Below, piece by piece: positions 48,431 through 59,882 of a stretch of 64,000 nucleotides of DNA. Each line of letters opens with the position of its first letter. The first letter of the stretch is position 1. This stretch comes from Zingiber officinale. Taxonomy: Eukaryota; Streptophyta; Magnoliopsida; Zingiberales; Zingiberaceae. The DNA lies in contig NC_056000.1 in the NCBI RefSeq assembly GCF_018446385.1, positions 34,013,511 to 34,077,510 on the forward strand. The letters are read 5' to 3'. Position numbers and translations under genes: made by a program. The notes beneath the pieces were generated by a model that did not search any database, was not told where the DNA came from, and saw nothing but the letters and a program-made list of their open reading frames with translations.

Positions 48431-51417
48431 TGCGCGGAGGTTAACAGTTTGGATGTGTGGATAGGTACTAATTTTGCTAATATTAAGAACTTTTGTGCCT
48501 TTTTGGATTCCTTAGTTGGATATATTTCTAACTTATGACTTTTTGAATGCTCACTATGATAACTTGCTAAGACTTTGTAATTTATGAATGGTAATGTAAG
48601 AATTACAATATGGATGTTGTTTATGTTAAGTAATGCACAATGTAAGTTCATGGCATTAATATCAAATTATTTATGTGATCTCTTTTGTGCTTGATAGTTT
48701 TAACTCATGAAGCTTTGTTAGCAGGTTTGATGGCTATGGAAGTCATTTATCTTATGGATCGGGATTATCTTGTCTTGTTTGCTGGATTTGTTTATCTCTT
48801 TGGAGGGTTTCTTCCCTCCAATTGCCATATTGTGATTGGTCCAGGTGGTATGTTGACAGATTGGTGGAATGACTAGTTTGCGTGATATTTTGTGGGTGTT
48901 TCATGTTATGTTTGAAGAGGATAAAACAGTGCAGTTTTCTGTTATCTGTTTTCTGTTATGTTTTGTGGGATTTTTTTTAATTGTTTGGCAAGGCACTTGT
49001 GGAAATTGTGCTTTATGATGGATTTTTTTTTGGCGATTGGGTGTGTTGAAAACTCTTGGCCACTTGTGGTATATGCTGAATTTTGTTAAGTTCAACATGG
49101 TTGCAATGAGTTATCTGATGGTGCAAAAATTCTAAATGGGGAGTTTTTGTTGCTTAGTTTGTATATGTTTTTGACTAATACTCGTGGTTGCAAAGGGGGG
49201 AGGAAATGGTTGTGTAGTGTAAAGTTGTTAGAGTTTGGTTTTAATTATCTTGAGAGATTATTGTAAAGCAGTTAAGAGTCTTTGTAAATAAGCTATATTA
49301 GAAGGTTAGGTTTGGTCCCCATTCTAGTATGGTTTCTTTCTATTTGAATTATATAAAAAATTGTTTCATTATGCAGCAACATGATGAAACAAATTTGTTT
49401 AGTCAATCTGGAAGAGATGGTAGTAAGTCACAGATTGCTGGTAAATCACAGTTCATGCCGTGATCTAAAGCCTTTCCTAGCATATGCTTATTTGGCTTCT
49501 GTTAACATGATATATGAATTATAAAGGAGCATGCAGCCATGCTCACATACGTTCTATTGGCATATTGGAAGAAGGTTGCTTTAATATTAAATCTAAGCAA
49601 GAGAATGACAAGAGCTGCCAAAATCCATCCTCCAAAAAATGATTGTCTTGCTTATGCTTACACCACCAACAAATACCATGGATTCTTCAAGAGAAAAATC
49701 GTTACTTCGTTTGAATGTGACTTTATACAGTTTGAATGGACTGATGGCTTTTATGCTCCACTTGACTGTATTAATATGTCAAAGTATTGAATGCTCACCA
49801 TACCAAGTTTTCCATAACATAAGTACACATAACAAGTCCAACAGAAGAGTACACATAACTAGTTTTTCAATTTGTATACACCGTATTATCTTGAAATAAC
49901 AACGTAGTTATTAACTTTGCATACCATTCTATTACACACATCACATACAATATATTACATTGACACTAGAAGAAGAATTAAAAGAAAAATTAAAACAAAA
50001 AGCAGTGCACATATAAAACCAAAATAACATGCTAATTAGTCCCCGGACAACGGTGTACGCTTGATGGTCTTGCTCTGTAACCCACCCGTGTTAGATTCAA
50101 TCACCCCTTCTATTGCTACGTATTGTTCTAGTGCATGTGTATGGTGAGGACAAGTTTGTGAGCTACAGGTTGCTTGCGACGTGTGTTTGTAATGGCGCAT
50201 CCTGTTGTGACTGTAGGATGCCTGAGTTTGGGAGGATGTTGAGTCGTTATCAATTTCAGCTGACTGATGCACATTATCAAGTACATTTTCTGCATGGTAT
50301 TCGTCATACCAAAAGAAACATTTTTGATGTTTAAGTCATGCTGGGTATAGAGAGTAATACTTCCCGAGACGGGTTGAGAAATCACCAGCTTTACATAAGA
50401 TCATGACCCTATTCCCACACTAACACATAGGTGGTGTCTTTAACTCCATAATACCTACACAAACACCATTGACAATTGACAAATTAGTTACCAAGGGTTA
50501 TGACTCATAAATAAATATAAATTATTGTGTCATGATCAACATTGTTCTCTTGTAAAAGATTATTTGGACAAATAAGTACACAACCCTAAGAAGAACACGA
50601 GCATATAGAAAGCGTTGGTTAAATGAAGTGCCAATCTTTCCTCTTGATCCAAGATTTGCACACCGATTAACTAATCAAACTAACACTTGAATGTAAATAC
50701 GAGCACAAAGGAAAGAGTGAATCTTGTTTTCCCTCTTGATCCAAGAAATCAATTACAAAAAAATTCAAATCCAAACGACGAGTTTATGTTACTGCTAGTC
50801 GACAAAACACCTTCTTAGAAAAATAAATTGAAATTGTATTAATCGAAAATTTAGTAGATCCACACAATCAAAAGGCAAACTTGCATCCACACACACAATA
50901 CTTTATCAACCCATGAAAAGACAACGCATATCAGGGTTGAATGAGAAAAAAAACATTCAAAAGAATCAAACAAGGCGGGAATAGATCAGATCTGACGGAG
51001 ATACAAAGACAACAAGGAAATAGGTGGTTAGGGAAATGAAGATTGTTGGAATTCCAAAAAGTACTCACCGTCCATCTCAATGATGGGGTTGACGACCTTG
51101 ATCTTCTCATACGACATCTCTAAACGCACAACCAACAGACACTGTTAGGAGTAGGAGGAAGCAGACAGAAGAGGAGTGGAGTTAGAGAGAGCAAGCGGAA
51201 GGAGCCACACCTTGCTTTGATGCTTTCCTTACCCTAAAAACTAATACTAGGGGTATTTTAGTCATATAGTTAATAATCCATACTTTTATCCTTACCATAA
51301 AAATCATACCAAACAAAAATAAATTTATCATACTTTACTAAATATCCTCATCTAAAACATTACTATCACGCAAATTTATAATCCCTCAATAATCCTATCA
51401 CACAACCAAACGCTACC
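48431..51417. other. 3' part of the Harbinger element, no gene recognised
   Basis: AT-rich sequence with scattered short ORFs, none resembling a known family. The terminal 100 bp (CTCATCTAAAACATTACTA onward) mirrors the left arm. Confidence 0.5.
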
Positions 51418-51588
51418 AAAGGTTAAAGAATTGTATCTTGTAGGTTAGATTGTATATTTTTTTTGCGATGCGCTATGTTAAGAGTTTAATGTTTCATAGA
51501 TCAACTACATTTGAACAATATTGTATGAAAACTTATAGATTTAGGGTTGGAGATAAAATTATGACATGTAAAAACTGGGTAGAGAATT
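51418..51588. other. Unassigned spacer between the Harbinger element and the Ty3 element
   Basis: 171 bp of AT-rich sequence with no features. It ends in AGAAT, the presumed target site of the element starting at 51589. Confidence 0.5.
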
Positions 51589-54500
51589 GATGTGCGTAGA
51601 TTATATACCTTTGTTTAGCATCTTTTGGCACACATTCACATACTTTGCACATGCTTTGTCTATGTATTTTCGTACTTCCAGCTTTCCTTTTAGCATATTT
51701 ACTCTTTTTGTTCATAGATCTGCATTTGTGCATTTTTTGTACACAGGAGTCAAATTTTGTGAAGGTTTTATGTTCAAAGGTCAAACCTGCAAGCGAAGCA
51801 AAGGAGGAAGGCATCATTCCTGAACCTCACACGACCCAGCCATGGGGAGTTGCCCAGGCCGTGTGGAGATCTTGGTCGTGTAGCTGCAGCAGGAAAGGAA
51901 GATGTCTTGGCCGTCTGAACCTCACACGACAGTGCCAAGGTTTGAAGCCAAATGGAGCCCGACTGTGTACACCACACGGCCATGTAAGATTTCCAGAGAC
52001 TAGGGAAGCCCTGGTCGTGTACACCACACGACCGTGCAGGGTTTCCAGTGAGCAAGAGGGTTTTGGCCGTGTACACCACACTGTCGTGCCAGGTTTCCAG
52101 AGGCAGTCCAGGCCGTGTAGATTTACACGGCCATGCAAGGGGGGTCATGGAAGATGCATGTCACGGCTGTGTACCACACATGGCCGTGTAAGATTGCCAA
52201 AGAAGGGAATGACTTTGGCCTTGTGAACCTCACACGGTCGTGCCTCGGGGTCGTGTGGCACCCAAACCTTACCTCTATATAAAGCCTCCTTCATAATTTG
52301 AGAGGGGATCTTTCCCCTTTTAGGGGGAAATAAGATTTGGAGCATTCCTTACCATTCTTGGAGGGATTTCTGGCGATCTAAGGATGGATCTTCACCGAAT
52401 CGACTCCGGGAAGGCAAGGATTGGATCCGAAGATGTTTTTCTTTGTAGATAAGTTTTATTTCTCTCTTTTCTTGGATTTGAGGGGATTAAGAATGCTTGT
52501 AATCTTCTTTTCTTCGGGTTTCTTTCCTTGTTTTATGGAGTAGATTTCTTGTTCTAGGATGGAGGGAGTAATTGTAAGGATGATTTGATGTAAAACTCTT
52601 GTGGATTTGTCAATTTCTTATTTCTATGATTTTTGTTGGAGTGTATACTAAAAACCTAGCTTTTGTAAACATTTATTTTTGAAATAAAAGAATCACGTTG
52701 GTCAATATCTACATTTATTTGTTAAATATAATTGTTCAATTAATTTATACATAGTAGACAACATGGTGTGTGGTGTCACACACAGAAGATCATGTTGTCG
52801 GTTCTTTAGAAATTATAAACAGTTGTTCACGACTAAGATGGAAAGGAACAAGCCATCGGAATAGTCATAGTGTAATTAGACATTAGTTTATCTTGATTAA
52901 TAAATTACACTGGTACACTCTAAGTGTATTGAGTAGAACCATTTTAGGTAAGTTCTTTTTGTACTGACTTAATAAAAGAACTAGACCTTAGTTATTATGG
53001 AAGTGTGTGCTCTTAATCCTAATATAATAACAAGCACATATATTTAATATTTATTTATTTGATTTATCAAAAGGTGAGGTTTAGCTCGATAAATCAATAT
53101 GCTCAATAAGTTGGAAAATGATATTACTTATAGTGTGTGTTGTTGATTATAGAATGAATCTGTGTCCTAGTTATCTAGGTTGAGAATGTCCCCAAGAGGA
53201 GCTCATAAGGATTGTCATGTTAAACCCTGCAGGTGGACTTAGTCCGACATGACAATAAAGTTGAGTGGTACTACTCTTGGAGCTAGATATTAATTAAGTG
53301 AGTTATCAGTAACTTACTTAATTAGTGGACATTTGTTATCTTAAACACAGGGAGACTAACACACTCATGATAAGAAGGAGCCCATAATATAATTTGGGAT
53401 TGGTGCGGTAGTGCGATAATAACTCTCTAGTGGAATGAGTTATTATCGATGAACTCGAGTTGTGTGTTCGGGGCGAACATGGGATACTCAAGCTCATCGG
53501 AAGGTCAAAACCAATTTCTCCTCTAGGTCCCTGTCATAGCCTCATTATAGCCTCAAGTACATCCAAATATAAGCCCATATTGGTGTCTAAGAAGGAGGTC
53601 GGTCCAATGCTTGGTAACCAAGCAAGGGTCGGCCACATCCTCTTCTTTAGGGGCTGGCCCTTTGCTTGGTGACCAAGCATGTAGGGGTCGGCCATAATAA
53701 TTCAAAAAATGAGGGGTGTTTTGAATTTTTTAAATATTCTCTTTGTAGAAAACTATAAGTTTTAAAAGAGAGATTTTAATTTCAAAAACTTTCCTTATTT
53801 GAATTAGGCCACATGTTTTAAAAGAAAGTTTAAAAGATTTTAAAACTTTCCTTTTTTAACCATCCTCATGGTTTAAGAAAAAAAGGAAGATAAGTTTTAA
53901 AATTTAAATTTTCTATCACCATATTAAAAAAGGAAATTTTATAAGAGAAGTTTTAAATTTTAAAACATGGTTTTATTTTTTAGAACTTTCTTTTTTTAAC
54001 TCCTACTTTAGGAAAGAGAGCTTGTAAAATTTTATAAGAGTTTTTCTTCTTGTAAAATTTTATAAAAAAAATTATTTCCTTCCTCTTATAGGGGCCGGCC
54101 ACCCTTTCTTGGTGCCCAAGCAATGTGGCCGGCCAAAACAAAAAAAATAAAATCATCATCCAAATTGATTTGGTGATTGATTCAATCAAGAGGAAAGAAA
54201 AAGGAAAAATAAAAGGGAAAAGGAAAAACTCTTGGAAGATTTTAATTTTTGTAAAAATTCTTCCCTTATTTGCCTTGGGCAAGTATTATAAAAGAAGGGG
54301 TGAGGAGGCTTCATGAGACATAATTCTTATTCTCTTGGAGGAGTCTCTCTTGGTGGTGGCCGACCCTCTCTCTTCTCCTTTTCCCTTTGCTCTCTTCTCC
54401 TTGGTGGTGGTGGTGGCCGGATTTTAGAGGAAGAGGAAGAAAGCTTTTGGGTGGTGTTCATATTGGAAGATCATCGCCCACACGACGTCCAAGGCGAGGC

Positions 54501-55774
54501 GAGGAATACGACAGAAGATCTCGAGGTCATTAGCATACAAAAAGAAGATATAATTAGCGATTGTTTTCCGCATCATGCTAGTTATTTCTTTTTGTAAGAA
54601 TTCCAAACACAATAGGCATTAGATCTAGTTTTTCGAATTAGTTTTTCGAGTTTATGTTTTCTTTTTTTTCGAACTTGTGATTCAATTGTTTTTTTTTGGT
54701 TAATCTAGAGTTATTTAAGGAAATTAAATATTAGCTTTCCATAAAAGGCTTTGTCTAGGCGGTAGTGGTTGCTCTCATATCCAAGAAGGTCATGTGCCTC
54801 GCCATGCAGTCCTGGAAGCTAATTTTAGAAATTAATATTTAATGGAATTAATAACATAGGTGGATTTGAATCAATAGTGTTAAGTTCCGCTTGCGATTCA
54901 AATCTAAACCACTAAGAACAGATAAGTTAAATTTAGAATCAATGATGTTAAGTTCCGTCTGCGATTCCTAATTTAACTTTTAAAGAACACAATAGGTTAT
55001 TTAAGGAAAGGTTCGACACTTGTACAAAATTTTTTTACAGTGGAACCGGTACGTTTTCCTAGGACTAACCAACAATTTTGCCCTGTTTTGTATCTATTTG
55101 ATCTTGTGTGGATTGTTGTGTTTGAACCTAATTACCATGCTTAATTGAATGTTTGGATATCTTGTGGATCTTGTAGAGATCGTACCTCATTCGATTTTTC
55201 GAGGAACGTTTGTGACAGGAACATGCCCGTGTAAGGACGTTTAAGGGATGATCTTGAGGGAGAAATAGGGTTATTCAAGGGGGTAGGATAGATTGTATGT
55301 GTTTGTATATTATATCTTGATGCGGTTGAGGAGAGATGAACTCTATGTTGATTATCCGAGGGGCGCACGTGACAGGCAAGCCCGTGTAAGGATAACATAG
55401 ATTCATTTCTAATTGATCACATTTAGGTATAGATTTCAATCCTAGGCCGGTTGTCTATTGCAAGAGAGAACCGACAACCTTCTACAAATGATGGACAATT
55501 GAGGAACATGATTTGGTAGATCATTTACATGGAACAATCCTTACAAAAAAACCAAAACTCCTAGAACATTTCCTTTATCGTCACCCTTATTCTTGTTTCT
55601 TATTCTTTCATTTTCTATCTTACTTTTCATAGTTTTACTGTACACTTGTCAACCCATTGATTAGTTGTTTAGTTAACTCGTGTTGAGACATCTTTAGTGC
55701 TTATTCCAGTCCCTGTGGATACGATATCTTTTATTATTACTTACGACATTTTCGTACACTTGTGGAGGTCAACA
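51589..55774 (+). repeat. 5' LTR of the Athila-related element
   Basis: The LTR starts TGATGTGCGTAG and ends GGAGGTCAACA; net length is about 1.74 kb without the nested solo LTR. 51825-52260 holds ten or more CACACGACCGTGC / GGCCGTGTA-type motifs. The overlapping ORFs there on both strands are by-products. The first 290 bp match the 3' LTR copy at 59633-59882 closely. Confidence 0.85.
52634..55074 (+). mobile_element. Solo LTR of the Copia family (plus orientation)
   Basis: The 2441-bp LTR begins TGTTGGAGTGTATAC and ends GACTAACCAACA. The exact 5-bp duplication ATTTT lies at 52629-52633 and 55075-55079. It is homologous over its length to 18200-22078 and 22395-24950, in the opposite orientation. 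It sits within the 5' LTR of the Athila-related element. Confidence 0.92.
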
Positions 55775-55780
55775 AGTTTT

Positions 55781-55797
55781 TGGCGTCGTTGCCGAGG
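55781..55797 (+). other. Primer-binding site of the Athila-related element (Asp tRNA type)
   Basis: TGGCGTCGTTGCCGAGG lies six bases after the LTR end. It is an imperfect match to the Asp-tRNA site TGGCGCCGTTGCCGGGGA and parallels the site at 28384-28400. Confidence 0.82.
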
Positions 55798-57008
55798 ACT
55801 GCGCTATAACATTAGAGATTATCAATTGAGTTAGACTAAACATAACTTTTCTTTTCAATAGCATAGTCGTAACTAATCTTTAGAATTCTGTTTTCATAAG
55901 TTTTTCTTTTCTTGTATAACATTCTTGTCAATTCTTTTTGTTGCAATTCTAATTCTAATTCTAACTTTGCATTCTTGATTTCTAGCACCCTAATCTAACT
56001 TTTCTCTGTTTTCTCTTTTGATCTAGTTTCTTTCTTCTTTTCTTTTGTAAACATGTCTTGCAATCTTTAACATATGAATTATTCTAGACATTTTTCTTTT
56101 TCCTTTTATCTTTTCTTTCTTGTTTTCATTATGCACTTTCTTTCTTGAAATTTAAATTCTGCATTTTCTTTCTTGCTTTTCATATTGCATTTTATTTCTT
56201 ATCTTTGATTCTTTATTTTATAATTTTTTCTTGAATATCCATGAGCACTAACATGTCAAGTAGGCCCATGAGAAATTTTTCTACACCCTTTTCTGCAAGA
56301 TTTTTATCTCCCATTGTGTAACCTCAAATTGAAGCAGAAAGTTTCCAACTAGACTCAGAGTTAATTTTCATGATACAAGGTTACAAATTTGGAGGAGAAG
56401 TATCAGAAAGTTCTTATCTGCATCTTGAAACATTTTTAGAGATTTGTGATATGGTGAAATGTGAATGAGTGTCATCAGATGCAGTTCGATTGATGGCATT
56501 TCCATTCAGTATCAAGGATAAAGCAAGGACTTGGTTATATTCTCTCCGTCCTTAAAGTATCACAAGTTAGGAACAATTGGAGAAGCAATTTCTGAATCAT
56601 TTTTTTCCTCCAAGCAGAACAGTGTATATGAGGAATTGCATAATAAATTTTGCTCAGATATATGGAGAATCATTATTTGAAGCATGAGATAGATTCAAGA
56701 GTCTTCAAAGACAATGCCCTCATCATGGTTTTGAACAATGGTTGATTCTGCACATATTTTATGAGAAAATTTCTTTCTCAGACAAGAGTTTATTAGATTC
56801 ATCAGTTGGAGGTTCTTTTATGGATAAAAGTGTAGATGAAGCATATACATTAATTGATCAAGTGACATTGAACCTCCATGAATGGTCGAACATAAGTTGG
56901 ATGAAATCTCCCTCAAACATTCAAGAAGTGCAAGTCATAAATGCTATAGATCCTGTCAAACAAATTGTAACTCAACCATCTATGAGTTTTGAAAATCACA
57001 AGTCATAG
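55798..57008 (+). mobile_element. Leader and gag-like region of the Athila-related element
   Basis: The leader is T-rich (55800-56230). Gag-like coding follows, with FGGEVSESSYLHLETFLEIC-like order, then QCPHHGFEQWLILHIFYEK and GGSFMDKSVDEAYTLIDQV, parallel to HTFYNGINYHTK and GGALMNKSIDEAEEIIENV in the minus-strand element. Broken. Confidence 0.75.
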
Positions 57009-57026
57009 AACGGGGAGTTCAAACAT

Positions 57027-57947
57027 TTGGACGCAAAGATTGAAAGTATTGTTTCAAAATGGTTTAAAGAAGATCCCCCTCCTTCGCAAACAAGATCTAG
57101 TGAAAAGTGTGATGATGTTGGGTTGAGAATTGGAAAAAATCATGAAGAACTTCTGAAGAAGAACATGTTTAGAATTGAGGAGAAGAACAATAGAAGGCCA
57201 CATGAACTCAGTTCCATTATTCCAGGAGGTTCCCAAATGCCACAAGTACTTTTCCCTCAACGATTGATCATACCAACACAAGATAAGCAAGTTGAATCTC
57301 CTCCACAAGCTAAAAGGGAATATGAGAAATTAGAAGTACCTTTTCCAAGACCTTCACTAAGGGTTCCTTTTCCACAAAAGTTAGTGGAGGTCAATGAGAA
57401 CAATGACTTTAAAAATTTCTGTGACACTGGTAAGGTTGAGTGCAGATTTTTGAAGGTATATGAAGATGAAGACTCTTCAGATGAGGATTTTATTGATAAT
57501 GCAGTGGTAAATAAGTTTTCAAATCTATCTCCAAATTTTATAGAGTGTTATAGTGACATTGAATTTTCAGATGATGAATGTGATGTGGTAGATCAACTTA
57601 AAACTGCAAGTGAAGTTATTGATTCTCTTGTTATTGATTCTCCTATTGAGTATATAGATGTTGGTTTATTTTTTGATGTATGTGTTGATGATGATGATAT
57701 GGAAGAATGTGTAGGGAGCTGTGTTGTGGAAGCAGCATCTCAAGAATCACCACCTTTGTCCACACAACCCTTAGAGGTTGTAAGATTTGAGCATGTTGTG
57801 GACCAATGTGTAGGGACTCTTGTAGATATGGTTGAGTCTCAAGAATCACCATCTTTGATACCATCAACACCTGAGCCAAAGCTAGAACCATCATTTGATT
57901 CAGAGGAAGTCACATCCACATGTTTAGAAATATCAGATATTTCTTAG
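57027..57947 (+). mobile_element. Acidic 306-aa ORF of the Athila-related element
   Basis: An open frame from an ATG, rich in Asp, Glu, Ser and Val, lies downstream of the gag-like part. It holds a proline-rich middle with FPRPSLRVPFPQKL and acidic runs such as YEDEDSSDEDFID and CVDDDDMEECVG. It has no protease, polymerase or integrase motif. Its open state over 921 bp contrasts with the decayed parts around it. The role is unknown; it could be a gag extension or a family-specific accessory ORF. Confidence 0.6.
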
Positions 57948-59632
57948 TAAAGTAAGGTTAGTATTTCTTGTGATCTTTTGAAAATTTTTATTGAGGTACC
58001 TATTATTGACTTTGTTGGATGTGATTCAGTTTTTATTTCTTATTCTGCTTATCTTATTATGGTGATGGCTCTATCTTATCTAATATGTTTGTGGGAGATT
58101 TGTACTTTCTTTGCATGTGCAGATTTTACTTGGGCTAATGATTGGAAGCTCAATCTGAACCGTCTTCGACCAACTGAAAGAACATCAAAGAAGACGAAGA
58201 TGGAGAGAGCATTAGTTCACTTTCTAATTCCTATATTGGAAGCTCCCTCCATAATAAGAGCCCTCGGTAGGAGGGTGTTGAAATATCTTATCCCTCCAAG
58301 AGCAAGATTTAGATGAATCTAATGAGTGGTCGAGCTAATGACCTTAAACAAGCGCTTTTTGGGAGGCAACCCAAGTTCAATCTTGTTTTCATTTTCTAGT
58401 TTTTTTTAGTTCCATTTCTTTCCTTATAATAAACTTGTATCATCTACTTAATTTTTCTTGTCTATCTTATTTTTGTAGATTTCAAAGTTGTGGAGGAATG
58501 TGAGCATTGGATAGAGGAGTATCTTTAAAAATATGAATGCCAACCATTTGGAGCTCATCACTTGGTAACTTCTTTAAACATCATAAATCTCCTTCATATA
58601 TCATTTCTAGTTTTCATTGAGACAATGAAAAGTTTAAGTCTAGGGGGATGCATTAGATGCATTTGACTTGCTTTGTTTGTTTTTGTTTTTTGCTTATGTC
58701 TTGCATTTTGTTTTGATTTTTCGTGGCATACATCTTGAGAACATCAAACTTCACTTATATGCTTTCTTATCTTTTAGTAAAAATATTAGCACGTTCATTA
58801 TCTAGATTCATGATGTTTTAAGTGATGTTAGTAGTATGCTTAGTGTACCTCTTTTCTCTATCTTGGATAGCATGAAATAAGCTAAGTATCATATAGAGAT
58901 ATGTTTGAGATTTGGCTTGACCTTAAGGATCTTATCTTCACTTCACTATACTTGAGCTTGGATAGTTGATATCATTGAAATAGTCATGATTCATCTTTTT
59001 TGTTTAGTACTTGGTTTCCATGGTGATTTCTCAAACTTCATTTTGGTTACTGGATGAGACTCAAGTCATGTAAGCTCATTTGAAAAAAATCAAAATATCC
59101 CAACAATTGTGCTAAAAGTACATTTGTAAATAAGTTTTGCACAATGCAAATACTTATGAAAAAAATAGAAAAAAGTGAATAAGGGATATAAAAAACAGTT
59201 GTCGTGAGTGGAATCTAGCAAGTCACCCCTTTGAGACCAAGTTAGGTTACTGGGGAAATGACTGCTTAGCTTCTCTTGAGATTGAGCACGCCTTTGAGAC
59301 CTTGGGTTGATTGAGAAATATGAACCAAGTGTTTGGCAAGTAAGTGTCTATCACTGGTTACTTGTCTATCACTGGAAACATTAGGCATTCAAACTTGATG
59401 ACGACTTGACTAGGACATAGATTGAAACTTGAAGAGTTTTGAGTTACTTTGCACTGTGCACAAGAGACTTATGCTTGAGTCATACTTAACTTGTTCCCAT
59501 GATCATGCTTGTTAATGAAACTTTTTGATATAGTTAGGAGAACGCATTAGGGATATGAGAGCGTTGTAAAACATATGAATCTAGATTGCAGCATTTTGCT
59601 TGAGGACAAGTAAAAGTTTAAGTCTGGGGGTG
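57948..59632 (+). other. 3' internal region of the Athila-related element
   Basis: A short ORF (57978-58316) ends in a basic segment with RRVLKYLIPPRARFR. Two purine tracts of the AGTTTAAGTCT-type occur, at about 58630 and at 59615-59632. 59190-59600 matches the minus-strand element's 3' region at 8136-8560. No polymerase coding. Confidence 0.65.
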
Positions 59633-59882
59633 TGATGTGTGTAGATTATATATCTTTGTTTAGCATGTTTTGACGCACATTCACATACTTTACACATGCT
59701 TTGTCTATGTATTTTCGTACTTCCATCTTTCCTTTTAGCATATTTACTCTTTTTATTCGGAGATCTGCTTTTGTACATTTTCTGTACACAGGAGTCGAAT
59801 TTGGTGAAGGTTTTATGTTCAAAGGTCAAATCTGCAAGCGAAGCAAAGGAGGAAGGCATCATTCCTGAACCTCACACGACCC
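59633..59882 (+). repeat. 3' LTR of the Athila-related element (partial)
   Basis: TGATGTGTGTAGATTATATA onward is co-linear with 51589-51838. The match ends at about 59882, where Copia sequence begins. Confidence 0.85.

Larger units (their letters stand above)
44987..51417 (+). mobile_element. PIF/Harbinger DNA transposon with two decayed genes
   Basis: The left end reads GGCCCTATTTGG and the right end reversed reads GGTAGCGTTTGG. In both arms GATAGGATTAT follows a short way inside, giving imperfect terminal repeats. TTA precedes the left end, but the right flank does not give a clean matching duplication, so the right boundary is accurate to several bases only. Inside, both on the plus strand, are a HARBI1/ALP1-like transposase relic (46030-47190) and a Myb/SANT-like ORF relic (47458-48430), the standard two-gene content of this superfamily. 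At about 6.4 kb it is close to full length but decayed. Confidence 0.82.
51589..59882 (+). mobile_element. Athila-related Ty3 element, plus strand, no polymerase visible
   Basis: 5' LTR 51589-55774 (with a nested solo LTR), priming site 55781-55797, gag-like coding 56300-57008, a long acidic ORF 57027-57947, noncoding sequence, polypurine tract 59615-59632, and the start of the 3' LTR at 59633. The LTR start TGATGTGTGTAG and the 3' internal region are shared with the minus-strand Athila element at 6614-29477. No reverse transcriptase, RNase H or integrase coding is visible, so it resembles a nonautonomous family member. It is broken, and the 3' LTR is incomplete at about 59882. Confidence 0.82.

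Noticed and set aside
51645-52345. Overlapping Cys/Arg/Pro-rich ORFs on both strands, up to 193 aa
   Set aside because: They lie in the LTR's CACGACCGTGC-type motif array and change frame-independently with it.
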